Positions 1 to 7,036 of a stretch of DNA of 12,491 nucleotides are shown piece by piece. Position numbers and translations under genes: made by a program. The DNA is taken from NCBI GenBank assembly GCA_964415245.1, contig CAYQAJ010000146.1, positions 1 to 12,491 on the forward strand, given 5' to 3'. Source of the DNA: CAYQAJ01 sp964415245. GTDB lineage: Bacteria > Planctomycetota > Planctomycetia > Pirellulales > Pirellulaceae. A model generated the notes under the pieces. That model saw only the letters and a program-made list of their open reading frames with translations. It was not told the origin of the DNA and searched no databases. Numbering within the stretch: position 1 is the stretch's first letter; every line of letters starts with the position of its first letter.

Positions 1-203
1 TCGTAGTCCTTGCCGGCCGTGTTTGGATACAGGTTCGGCGTGTGGAGGCCCAATGGAGTGCAGATGCAGACCATGCGCCGCGGCGGCCCGGCGGCGGCAA
101 GCGCGGCGCGGGCCCGGCGCGATGTCGGCAGGAGCGCTTCGAGCCAAGGGAGCGCCAGGGTTACGCCCGCGGCACGGAGAAATCTCCGTCGGTCCAATCT
201 CAT
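1..203 (-). CDS. DUF1552 domain-containing protein, N-terminal part (runs off left edge)
   Basis: Reading the minus strand from the ATG at 201-203 gives 67 open codons up to the window edge. The N-terminus carries RRRFLRAAG at about residues 5-13, a good match to the Tat consensus (RRxFLK), followed by a hydrophobic stretch (VTLALPWLEALL). Next come PPRRMVCICTPLGLHTPNL and a motif ending in AGKDY. This layout is what I know from planctomycete DUF1552 proteins, which are predicted to be exported and have no established biochemical role. The gene lies directly downstream of the DUF1592-family gene on the same strand, the usual pairing, which strengthens the call. An AGGA sits 8 nt before the ATG. 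Most of the protein is outside the window, so only the signal region and the start of the domain are visible. The family call comes from pattern memory, not a profile search. Confidence 0.8.
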   Translation of the reverse strand, partial: MRLDRRRFLRAAGVTLALPWLEALLPTSRRARAALAAAGPPRRMVCICTPLGLHTPNLYPNTAGKDY

Positions 204-211
204 GTTTGCGT

Positions 212-215
212 TCCT
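212..215 (-). promoter_or_regulatory. Ribosome binding site of the DUF1552 gene
   Basis: The minus strand reads AGGA, 8 nt before the ATG at 203. It supports this start for a gene that is otherwise cut off by the window edge. Confidence 0.5.
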
Positions 216-231
216 ATAAGTGCGGCGAGGG

Positions 232-330
232 TTTTCAGTTTTCAGTTGGAGGAGGTCAGTGGTCAGTGGTCCGTTGCCGGTTGCACGCAGCGCTTCTCTC
301 ACAACTGACAACGGACAACTGACAACGGAC
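232..330. repeat. Intergenic short-repeat cluster (CAGTTTT / GGTCAGT / CAACTGACAACGGA type)
   Basis: This lies in the 174-bp spacer between the DUF1592 and DUF1552 genes. TTTTCAGTTTTCAGTTGG covers 232-249. GGTCAGTGGTCAGTGGTCCG lies from 254, followed by TTGCCGGTTG. A perfect 14-bp tandem, CAACTGACAACGGA, occupies 302-315 and 316-329. The reverse complement of that tandem (TCCGTTGTCAGTTG units) resembles the 254-283 stretch, so the two halves could pair as an imperfect long hairpin around a loop near 284-300. No ORF here looks real. The function is unknown. Confidence 0.65.
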
Positions 331-363
331 CGTCCCTCGCAAAATGAGCCAGTCCCCGACGGT
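329..363. terminator. Hairpin just downstream of the DUF1592 gene, possible terminator
   Basis: ACCGTC (329-334) pairs with GACGGT (358-363) around a 23-nt loop. Five T's (363-367) follow on the plus strand, so the textbook intrinsic-terminator orientation is plus, where no gene is seen. On the minus strand the stem starts 15 nt after the DUF1592 stop, preceded by an A-run and not followed by U's. The minus-strand loop carries GGGGACTGGCTCATTTTGC, similar in style to the element at 11626-11675. The role is uncertain. Confidence 0.3.
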
Positions 364-377
364 TTTTGCCTAGGCTC

Positions 378-2855
378 TCACTTTGTCCTGAATAGTTCAC
401 TCTGCACAATCTCATGCACCAGCGAGCGGAATCCGTAGTCATGTTCACGCACGCGCTCGACGATGCTTTCAACCTGCGGCGCGTCGGCCGAATCGGGTGC
501 GTGGCCCGTGGCGTAGGTGACCAGTTGCACCGTAAGCGCTCGGGCGAGCTGGTCCTTGTCGGCCAGCAGAAGCTGCTTGAACTCGTCGACGTCGGCGAAG
601 GCCCGGCCGTCGGGCAGCACGTCGCTGGGGTCGACCGCGGGCCCGCGGTAGTAGGGCATCGAGCGGCCGTCGATCTTGATCTCCTCGCCGCGGCCCACGC
701 TGCGATAGTTGTCGCGCCAGCCGCCGATCACGTCGAAGCTTTCGAGCGCGAAGCCGGGCGGGTCGATCTTCGTGTGGCAGGTGGCGCACGAGGCGATCTG
801 GCGGTGTTTGGCAAGCTGCTCGCGAATCGTCGTGGCACCGCGAATGTCGGGCTCGATCGCCGGCACGCCGTCGGGCGGCGGAGTGGGGGGCGTACCGAGA
901 ATGCGGTCGAGCACGAAGGCGCCGCGGACGACAGGCGAGGTGTTGGTGCCGTTGGCGGTGACTTTCAGCACGCTGGCCATGGTGAGCACGCCGCCGCGAT
1001 GGCTTTCGGGCGGGAGCGGCACCTTTTGCATCTTCGTGCCCGTAACGCCCTCGATGCCGTAGTGCCGCGCCAGCCGCTCGTTGAGGAACGAGAAGTCGGA
1101 CGCTACAAAATTCGCGATGCTCAGGTCGTCGCGCAGCAACTCGTCGAAGAACAGGTGCGTTTCGTCGGCCATCGACGTGCGCAGCAGCTCGTCGTACTCG
1201 GGGTACAGCCGCGGGTCGGGCTCGGTGAAGTCGATGTCGCGCAGCTTGAGCCACTGCCCTACAAAATTCTCGGTGAAGGCCCGCGACTTGGGGTCGGCGA
1301 GCATCCGCTCCACTTGCTCGCGCAGCCTGTCCGGCTGCGACAGTTTCCCGTCCTCGGCCAGCGCCAGCAAAGCGTCGTCCGGCATGGTGCTCCACAGGAA
1401 ATACGACAGCCGGCTGGCTAGCGCGTAATCGTCGAGCTTGCCCGGCGGCTCGCGGAGGAACACGAAGTCGGGCGAGACCATGATGCCCTTCAGCCCGACC
1501 CGCACGGCCTGCTCGAACGAATACCCTTCGGCGACTCTTCCTTCGAAAAGTCGGAAGTACGGAGCGAGCTCGTCATCGGTCACCGGCCGGCGAAACGCGC
1601 GACCGGCAAAACTGCGCAGGATTCGCTCAGCATCGGCCGACGGATTGTCCGACACGACCTCGACGCGGTCGCTGCGCTGGTAGTTCGGCGCGGGCTTTTG
1701 CGGTAAATCACCGAAGATGCGGCGGTGGCTCTCCGGCGGCCAGGAGTCGTGCAGCGGACCTTCGACTTCGACCCACTCGACTGCCAGCCCCGGCCCTTCG
1801 TACTTGTCGGCCCCGATCTTGTTCAGCACGTGCGCCGTCGCGATTCCATGCGGAAGCAAGCGAATCGTGCTGCGGGCCGCCAGGTCGTCGGTGAATTCAA
1901 TCACGGTCGGCTCGCCGGGCGGCACGTCGAAGTAGCCGATGAGGTGGTTCTTCGTGGCCATCAGCATCGGCCCGGCGTCGATTCGCAGCGTTACCGGTTT
2001 GCCGTCGCTTTGGAGGGCGTAGGCCGAGATGCGAAAGCGGTACTTGCCGCGGTCGGGCGGGTAGAATTGGCCGAACACCACGGCGTTCCACTGCGAAGAG
2101 CTAAAGAACACCGTCGTATCGCCGAGCTGGCGGTACACGCGCTCCTCAGTGGTTTTGACCTGGTGCTGGTCGCGAGCCAGGTACTGCTCTTTGATGCGCC
2201 TCGGCTGCGGCAGGTTGGCGATGGCCACGTCGAGAGCCGCGTCGGCCGCCTCCAGGTACCGCTCCATCAGGAACGAAGAGGTGTGCAGCGCTTCGCCCAC
2301 GTTGTCGAAGCCGTGGGCCGAGGTATCGAGGGGCAGCATTTCCTGGAGCTCGATGTGGATGCCGAGCAGATCGCGCACCGTGTTCTCGTACTCGGCCCGG
2401 TTGAGTCTACGCATTACCGCGCGGCCATGCTCGGCGCGATCGGCGGCGATGGCCAGGTCCGCGCGCTGGCGCACCCAGGCCGATAGCTCGTGAATCTCTT
2501 CATCGGGCGGGCGCGGCTTCTCCTCCGGCGGCATCTCGCCAGCTTCGACCCGCTTCACGAGGTACAGCCATCGCCCGCGAACCGCCGCATCGGCGAAATC
2601 GCCCGAAAGCCGATCGAGCCGAAACTCCCCTTCAGGCTCTTCGCCGCTATGGCAAGTCAGGCAATGCCGCTCGAAGAACGCGCGAGCCGGAGCGTCGTTG
2701 TCCGACGTAGGCGAATCGGCGTACGCGGGGAGTGCCAAACCAATTGCAGCCGAGAGAAGTGCGGTGCACATCCACGCGATCGCACACTGGCCAACTGCGC
2801 GCGCACGCTGGCGAACTAGATTGCGCGGCTCTCGAACTTCGGCCAGTGCGATCAT
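378..2855 (-). CDS. Secreted DUF1587/1595/1592/1588/1585 protein with two CxxCH haem motifs
   Basis: This 825-residue protein is one of the large planctomycete-expanded cytochrome-like family. An N-terminal signal ends in ALPAYA, with predicted cleavage near residue 46. A PSCyt-type haem site follows (CLTCH, 65-69, with EMPP further on). Then come DUF1587 (RRLNRAEYENTVRDLLGI, about 150-170), a beta-rich region that may bind ligand (about 195-380), DUF1595 (SFAGRAFRRPVTDDEL, about 415), DUF1592 (YALASRLSYFLWSTMPDDAL, about 475-560), DUF1588 (NGTNTSPVVRGAFVLDRILG and a second CATCH at 690-694) and DUF1585 (the last 75 or so residues). The role is inferred: an exported multidomain protein, likely c-type haem binding, suspected in breakdown of complex organic matter. 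No substrate is known. A DUF1552 gene follows. The start is the ATG that gives an intact signal peptide; Met29 is a possible alternative. No clear Shine-Dalgarno site is seen. Confidence 0.93.
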   Translation of the reverse strand: MIALAEVREPRNLVRQRARAVGQCAIAWMCTALLSAAIGLALPAYADSPTSDNDAPARAFFERHCLTCHSGEEPEGEFRLDRLSGDFADAAVRGRWLYLVKRVEAGEMPPEEKPRPPDEEIHELSAWVRQRADLAIAADRAEHGRAVMRRLNRAEYENTVRDLLGIHIELQEMLPLDTSAHGFDNVGEALHTSSFLMERYLEAADAALDVAIANLPQPRRIKEQYLARDQHQVKTTEERVYRQLGDTTVFFSSSQWNAVVFGQFYPPDRGKYRFRISAYALQSDGKPVTLRIDAGPMLMATKNHLIGYFDVPPGEPTVIEFTDDLAARSTIRLLPHGIATAHVLNKIGADKYEGPGLAVEWVEVEGPLHDSWPPESHRRIFGDLPQKPAPNYQRSDRVEVVSDNPSADAERILRSFAGRAFRRPVTDDELAPYFRLFEGRVAEGYSFEQAVRVGLKGIMVSPDFVFLREPPGKLDDYALASRLSYFLWSTMPDDALLALAEDGKLSQPDRLREQVERMLADPKSRAFTENFVGQWLKLRDIDFTEPDPRLYPEYDELLRTSMADETHLFFDELLRDDLSIANFVASDFSFLNERLARHYGIEGVTGTKMQKVPLPPESHRGGVLTMASVLKVTANGTNTSPVVRGAFVLDRILGTPPTPPPDGVPAIEPDIRGATTIREQLAKHRQIASCATCHTKIDPPGFALESFDVIGGWRDNYRSVGRGEEIKIDGRSMPYYRGPAVDPSDVLPDGRAFADVDEFKQLLLADKDQLARALTVQLVTYATGHAPDSADAPQVESIVERVREHDYGFRSLVHEIVQSELFRTK

Positions 2856-2924
2856 TACGTCACGATGTCATGGCAAAGAAGTGTCGTCTTGATTCGGATT
2901 ATCCGCTTATTGGCGTCGCGGTGC

Positions 2925-2946
2925 AACAAAACCGCCAAACGGGCGG
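2925..2946 (-). terminator. Probable intrinsic terminator of the prepilin peptidase gene
   Basis: On the minus strand CCGCC (2946-2942), a 5-nt loop CGTTT and GGCGG (2936-2932) are followed at once by TTTTGTT. It lies about 90 nt after the prepilin peptidase stop and before the DUF1592 start. The stem is short (5 bp) but all G/C and the U-tract is correctly placed. The rest of the 2856-3036 spacer holds no gene. Confidence 0.5.
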
Positions 2947-3034
2947 ACGGCACGTGGAAAACGCGCACGATGGTGAATGCTTCGGTGAGGCAGACGGAAC
3001 GGTGGGGCAGGCGGACGGCACGGCAGAGCGTGCC
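2942..3034. repeat. Direct 13-mers and a GC-rich hairpin after the prepilin peptidase stop
   Basis: GGCGGACGGCACG occurs at 2942-2954 and again at 3010-3022. The second copy runs into a perfect 6-bp hairpin, GGCACG (3017-3022), loop GCAGAG, CGTGCC (3029-3034), only 2 nt beyond the stop codon at 3037-3039. It has no U-tract, so it may be an RNA-stabilising or repeat-family hairpin, not a terminator. Confidence 0.45.
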
Positions 3035-3036
3035 TG

Positions 3037-4206
3037 CTACGGTGAGGGTTTCGAGAGCGAATCGCGGAAGAGCCGCCAGGCGTAGAGCATGCCGCCCATG
3101 AGGAGAAGGCCGGCGGCGGTGATGGCGGGGATGCGCCAGCCGAGGGTGAAGACGCCGGCGGCGCGGAGGTTCCAGACGCGGTTCCAGTCGACGATGAGGT
3201 AAACAGCCGCCAATGACAGATAGGGTCCGAACGCGATGACGCTGCTGCCCGAGAGGAGCTTCTGCAACAGGGCTATGATCAAAGCGGCGAACGGGGCGAG
3301 AAAGAAGACCAGCAGGGCCGGTTGCCAGCCGAGGAATGCGCCGATCATTGCCATGAGCGTTACGTCGCCGAAGCCCATGGCCTCGCGCTGGAGGGCGAGC
3401 GAGGCGAAGATGCGTACCAGCCAGATGAGTCCGCCGCCGAATACCATGCCCACCAGTGCGGTGAGCAGCGCGTGCCACGATGCGCCCCCACCCCCCCTGC
3501 CCCACAACCAGGTTGCGGTGACGCCGGCGATTGCCGCCACACCTAACAAACCGATGTACTTCGAGCCGCGATCGCGCAGCACACTGGCCACGAGATACAC
3601 GAACGCTTTGCGCAGGCCGCGCCGCGTCGTCCAAAGCCAGGGCAGGATGGCCAGACACGCGGCGACCGCGCAGGCGAGCCCGATCGCCAGACCGGCCGGT
3701 CCGTCGAGCCACGCGGGCCAAGCATCGCTCGCGGAGGGCGTTGTGAGCAAGAGCGGCGCGATCCGCGGCAGTCCGCCGTGCGCTTCCATCACCGGCAGCC
3801 GCGTCGCGGGCAAGAGCGCGGCAAACAAGAGCCCCAGCACCGTGCCGGGCACCGTGACGGCGTCGGGAATCGTCTGCTCGTCGAAGTCGATAAACGTGCC
3901 GATGGCCAACAGCGCCAACAGCACCGCATGCGCGAGGAATTGCTCGTGCATGAGGTGGGCGAGCGACAGCGGGTTGTCGAGCGGCAACGTGGCCAGGGCG
4001 CGATGCGTGATCGGCAACAGGCCGCCGCGCGTTTCCCAGGCGTAGAGCGCCGCAAGTCCAGCGGCAGCGCCCAGCTCAATGAGCATCGGCCGAATCCAGA
4101 AGCCGCGGCCGTGCACGTCGCTTTCTCGCCGCATGGCGAGCCAACCAAGAATCGGCACACACGCCAGCCACGATCGCCGTGCGACTCCCTCGGGCGGCGC
4201 CGACCA
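3037..4206 (-). CDS. Prepilin peptidase, A24 family (5' end lost in assembly gap)
   Basis: This integral-membrane aspartyl protease cleaves the leader of type IV prepilins or type II pseudopilins at the inner membrane. Counting from the in-frame GTG at 4158, IDFDEQTIPD (residues 90-99) and MGFGDVTLMAM (261-271, the GxGD motif) give the two expected catalytic aspartates. Several hydrophobic spans surround them. The frame stays open for 16 codons above that GTG (ending RRSWLACVPILGWLAMRRE) and enters the N-run, so the GTG is probably not the true start. 389 residues are visible. The stretch LAMRRESDVHGRGFWIRP sits where classic PilD/XcpA enzymes carry paired CxxC zinc cysteines. Those cysteines are absent, as I recall for planctomycete homologues, so the N-methyltransferase half may be altered. 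No pilin, GspE or GspF gene is nearby. A likely terminator lies downstream at 2925-2946. Confidence 0.88.
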   Translation of the reverse strand, partial: WSAPPEGVARRSWLACVPILGWLAMRRESDVHGRGFWIRPMLIELGAAAGLAALYAWETRGGLLPITHRALATLPLDNPLSLAHLMHEQFLAHAVLLALLAIGTFIDFDEQTIPDAVTVPGTVLGLLFAALLPATRLPVMEAHGGLPRIAPLLLTTPSASDAWPAWLDGPAGLAIGLACAVAACLAILPWLWTTRRGLRKAFVYLVASVLRDRGSKYIGLLGVAAIAGVTATWLWGRGGGGASWHALLTALVGMVFGGGLIWLVRIFASLALQREAMGFGDVTLMAMIGAFLGWQPALLVFFLAPFAALIIALLQKLLSGSSVIAFGPYLSLAAVYLIVDWNRVWNLRAAGVFTLGWRIPAITAAGLLLMGGMLYAWRLFRDSLSKPSP

Positions 4207-4306
4207 NNNNNNNNNNNNNNNNNNNNNNNNNNNNNNNNNNNNNNNNNNNNNNNNNNNNNNNNNNNNNNNNNNNNNNNNNNNNNNNNNNNNNNNNNNNNNN
4301 NNNNNN
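4207..4306. other. Assembly gap (100 N)
   Basis: Exactly 100 unknown bases, a conventional length for a gap of unknown size. It hides the start of the prepilin peptidase. The sequence to its right begins with GGGATTTG-type repeats, which probably caused the break. Confidence 0.97.
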
Positions 4307-4316
4307 TTCGACAGTG

Positions 4317-4379
4317 TTTGGAGCTTGGGATTTGATGATTGAGTGTTGTTTGGGATTTGTCATTTGGGATTTGGGGTTT
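4317..4379. repeat. GGGATTTG-type short repeats downstream of aroK
   Basis: Degenerate heptamer-like units on the plus strand: CTTGGGATTTGATGATT, then TTTGGGATTTGTCATTTGGG, ATTTGGGGTTT. The cluster fills the space between the aroK stop (4423) and the gap. The same units occur upstream of aroK at 4991-5056 in inverted orientation and at 5133-5176 in the same orientation, so aroK is bracketed by them. Confidence 0.7.
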
Positions 4380-4422
4380 CGCACGCCCATCGATCGTGAG
4401 CGGCGAATTGTTCGCTATGGGC

Positions 4423-4938
4423 TCACTTCGACACCAGCGCCGCCACTTCCTCAGCTACCTCGCGGGCCGTCTTTCCCACGGTATCGACCTCGTGGTGCGC
4501 TAACTGGCGGTAAACCGGAGAACGCTCGGCCAAAAGGGTGGCGATTTCGTCCAGAACCCCGGCGCCCGTCAAACTGGGGCGACTCGCCAGACCGGCCGGG
4601 TCGGCCGCAAGCCGATTGCGAATCGTTTCGGGATCGGCCGTGAGCCAGACTACGATGCCGCCGGCCGCGATGGCAGTGCGGTTTCGCTCGCGCATCGGTG
4701 CTCCGCCCCCCAGTGCAATAATACCACCAGCGCGGGCGGCGAGCTCGGCCACCACGGCGGATTCGAAGTCGCGAAAGGCCGCTTCGCCCTCCTCATGAAA
4801 GATACGTCGGATCGACTTGCCGGCGCGGCTTTCGATCGACGCGTCGGCGTCGGCCCACGAGCAGCCAAGCCGCTCCGCCAAGAGTCGCGCCACGGTCGAC
4901 TTGCCAGTGCCGCGGTATCCGATGAGGTAGACAAGCAT
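4423..4938 (-). CDS. aroK: Shikimate kinase
   Basis: This cytoplasmic enzyme phosphorylates shikimate to shikimate-3-phosphate with ATP, the fifth step of chorismate synthesis. With the start at 4938 it is 171 residues, the usual family length. Visible motifs are the Walker A loop GYRGTGKS (7-14), the DAD acidic pair (D30, D32), the shikimate-contacting FRDFE, the GGGAP loop and a lid region with SRPSLTG. The frame is open 28 codons further up, to a start at 5022, but that extension is translated intergenic repeat (MFGICDLRFGAF), so the ATG at 4938, beginning MLVYLIGYRG, is preferred. aroDE lies 324 bp upstream on the same strand, so the two may be co-transcribed across the repeat region or expressed separately. 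The closest alternatives, gluconate or adenylate kinases, lack this set of motifs. Confidence 0.93.
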   Translation of the reverse strand: MLVYLIGYRGTGKSTVARLLAERLGCSWADADASIESRAGKSIRRIFHEEGEAAFRDFESAVVAELAARAGGIIALGGGAPMRERNRTAIAAGGIVVWLTADPETIRNRLAADPAGLASRPSLTGAGVLDEIATLLAERSPVYRQLAHHEVDTVGKTAREVAEEVAALVSK

Positions 4939-4990
4939 GGAATTGCGAGGATCGGCGTCAGTCGTTGGCACCGAGGCGCTGAGGGGAAAA

Positions 4991-5176
4991 GCTCCAAATC
5001 GCAAATCACAAATCCCAAACAAACCTCAAAGCGGACAGAACCTCATAATCCCAAACGGGAGTGGTGACGCGCATCGTTGAGGTGCCGGCGTACCGTCATT
5101 GCCGCTAACGGGTTCGTTTGCAGCTTTCTCCCTTTGTGATTTGGAAAATGTTTGTGATTTGGGATTTGGGATTTGA
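4991..5176. repeat. Inverted GGGATTTG / CAAATCCC repeat arms in the aroDE-aroK spacer
   Basis: This fills most of the 324-bp gene-free stretch 4939-5262. The left arm (4991-5056) is rich in CAAATCACAAATCCCAAAC units. The right arm (5133-5176) reads TTTGTGATTTGG, then GGGATTTGGGATTTG with a 7-bp period. CAAATCACAAA at 5002-5012 is perfectly complementary to TTTGTGATTTG at 5133-5143 and again at 5151-5161, so two alternative hairpins with long loops can form. The 5177-5262 remainder shows no gene or clear signal. Minus-strand frames through the arms read as NPKSQ-type low-complexity peptides and are not genes. Confidence 0.7.
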
Positions 5177-5262
5177 ATTCTCGCCTGCCGCAGTGCCTCG
5201 AAATCACCCTTACGGTAGGAACGGGCAACGCTCACGGCGCAAGACGGTCCCACCGCGATCCT

Positions 5263-6750
5263 TCAGCCTCGGCCGTAGGGTCCGATCGCGCGGCGGACCT
5301 CGTCGCGCATCACGTCGACGGGCGCCTCGGTGCCGGTGAATAGTTGGAATTGCAGCGCCGCCTGCCGCACGAACATGTCAACGCCCGTCACCACGGCACA
5401 CCCCACCTGCCGCGCTTGTTTGATGAACAGCGTCTGCTCGGGATTGTAGACGGTATCGAAGACGATGGTAGCGGGCCGCAGGTGCCTCCGCTCGAACGGA
5501 GTCTCGTCGACGTTGGGGTGCATGCCGACCGGCGTGGCATTGACCAGCACGCTGGCCTTGACCGTGCCCCGCGCGTGCCAGGCGACGGCGCGACCTTCCA
5601 GCCGCCCGGCCAGCTCCTCCGCCTTGGACAGCTCCCGCGCGGCAAAAACGACATCGGCTCCCGCGCGCCTCAGCGCATAACCGACTGCCCGCGCGACGCC
5701 GCCGGCTCCGAGAATCAACGCGGTCTTGAAATGAAAGGGCAGCTCGCCGGGTTCGCTCGGCAGCACGGCCACGAGGCTTTCGATGGCCGCCTGGGCATCG
5801 GTGTTGTGGCCCACGACCTGCCCATTCTCAAACAACACGGTGTTGGCGGCACCGATTCCCTGCACGGCCTCGTCGGCGCGGCCGATATAGCGGAGCACGT
5901 TTTCCTTATGCGGTATCGTAATGCTCAGGCCCCGCACACCGAGCTCCTCGCAATTGAGCATAAAGTCCTCGAGCTGCTCGCGGGGAATGCGAAAGGGAAT
6001 GTAAACGCGGTCGCTTGCCAGTCGGCGAAAGGCGGCGTTGTGCACGATGGGGCTAAGACTGTGCCCGATCGGGTCGGCCACGACGCCGTATACTTCCGTC
6101 TTGCGGGTGATAGCGTCGTAGTTGTAGACGTCGGTCATCTGCCGGTAGCTGAGCTGCCCCGGCGCGAGCGTGCGCTCGTGGTGGAACGTGGCGTAGGTAA
6201 ACGGCGAGCCGAAGCGACCTGCCAACAAACGCGTGGGAATGCCCATCTCCCCCATACAGATGCCGATGGTGGGAATCTCGCTATCGCGAACGAGCCGCAG
6301 CATCCGCACGTTGTCGGCGGGGGTTTGGGCCATGGTGGCGATTTTTACGATGTCGGCGTCGAGGGCGGCCAGCCGCGCGTGAATCCGCGGCAGGTCGAGC
6401 GGCGTACTGTCGAAATCGTGCATGCTGATGATGCGCTTGGTCTTGCCGTAGCGCGGAATGTCGCCGGCAATGTCGTGCTCGAGGTCGACATACTCCACCC
6501 CTTCGGCGATGGCGCTGCGCAGCAGCATCATCCGCGCCTCCTCGCTGCCGGTCCACTTGCCGCCGTCGGCCTCGCGGCGGCAAGTGATAATGACGGGCGA
6601 CGGGCGATCGGCCAGCAGCCGCTTGAGGCTGATGTCGCGGCGGATGTAGTCGATGCGCAGCTCGACCAATTGTGCCCCCTGTTCGACCAGGTGGCGGTGC
6701 TCGGCCATCATTTGGCGATGCCGACCGCGGGCAATGCTCACGCAAATCAT
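5263..6750 (-). CDS. aroDE: Bifunctional 3-dehydroquinate dehydratase (type I) / shikimate dehydrogenase
   Basis: This cytoplasmic fused enzyme catalyses steps three and four of the shikimate pathway: 3-dehydroquinate to 3-dehydroshikimate, then NADPH reduction to shikimate. The type I dehydratase spans about residues 1-215: E30 and R32 in VELRIDYI, IITCRREADGGKW, catalytic H111 in ISMHDFDSTP, the Schiff-base K136 in DIVKIATM, and the closing APGQLS. The dehydrogenase follows from about 219: VYGVVADPIGHSLSP with the shikimate-binding serines S231 and S233, catalytic K282 in ITIPHKEN, D318 in GHNTDAQA, the NADP loop ILGAGGVARA (about 346-355), VNATPVGMHPN, and GVDMFVRQAALQF near the end. At 495 residues it matches the fused form known from plants, chlamydiae and planctomycetes. 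The start ATG gives MICVSIAR, a natural first strand for the barrel. All catalytic residues are present. aroK lies downstream. Confidence 0.96.
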   Translation of the reverse strand: MICVSIARGRHRQMMAEHRHLVEQGAQLVELRIDYIRRDISLKRLLADRPSPVIITCRREADGGKWTGSEEARMMLLRSAIAEGVEYVDLEHDIAGDIPRYGKTKRIISMHDFDSTPLDLPRIHARLAALDADIVKIATMAQTPADNVRMLRLVRDSEIPTIGICMGEMGIPTRLLAGRFGSPFTYATFHHERTLAPGQLSYRQMTDVYNYDAITRKTEVYGVVADPIGHSLSPIVHNAAFRRLASDRVYIPFRIPREQLEDFMLNCEELGVRGLSITIPHKENVLRYIGRADEAVQGIGAANTVLFENGQVVGHNTDAQAAIESLVAVLPSEPGELPFHFKTALILGAGGVARAVGYALRRAGADVVFAARELSKAEELAGRLEGRAVAWHARGTVKASVLVNATPVGMHPNVDETPFERRHLRPATIVFDTVYNPEQTLFIKQARQVGCAVVTGVDMFVRQAALQFQLFTGTEAPVDVMRDEVRRAIGPYGRG

Positions 6751-6919
6751 TGAGGCGACGACTGCTCCCGTAGCGATTCAGCGGTGCGATTTCCGCCACC
6801 AAAGGCGGGTTGCCCACGAACCTGAGAACCGGGGTCGGGCTTGCGCCGTACGAGACGACAGCCTCCGGTTGCACCCCCGATTCCAACCACCATTTTGACT
6901 GCGGGCAGAGCGACCTTCA

Positions 6920-6950
6920 AGGTAGCCGCGGGCCCACGACGCCGCTACCT
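6920..6950. repeat. Stem-loop in the mutL-aroDE spacer
   Basis: AGGTAGC (6920-6926) and GCTACCT (6944-6950) form a perfect 7-bp stem with a 17-nt loop. No U-run follows on either strand. The 286-bp spacer 6751-7036 otherwise holds no supported gene. Part of it (about 6790-6900) can be read as a minus-strand stretch in two frames but shows no recognisable domain. Confidence 0.35.
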
Positions 6951-7036
6951 GGCCGCGCGCAATGCGCGATGGAAAGGCGAGCCTGGCCCTGCCCCGAGCG
7001 GGCGGGCAACCCATCGGCCGCGATGCCGCGCTCGTG

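Noticed and set aside
232..330. CRISPR array
   Set aside because: Repeat units are 7-14 bp, contiguous and degenerate, without unique spacers of regular length, and no cas gene is present.
414..1421. Long plus-strand ORF opposite the DUF1592 gene
   Set aside because: Antisense shadow of a strongly supported gene in high-GC DNA. Its composition is rich in Arg/Gly/His/Val and no domain is visible.
4991..5176. CRISPR-like or mobile element ends around aroK
   Set aside because: The units are short degenerate heptamers, not defined terminal repeats, and no transposase is present.
5026..5253. 75-residue minus-strand ORF in the aroDE-aroK spacer
   Set aside because: Its second half is translated repeat sequence (NPKSQ type), with no domain or ribosome binding site.
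5344..6753. 469-residue plus-strand ORF opposite aroDE
   Set aside because: Mirror frame of aroDE, which carries every catalytic motif. The antisense product has no recognisable features.
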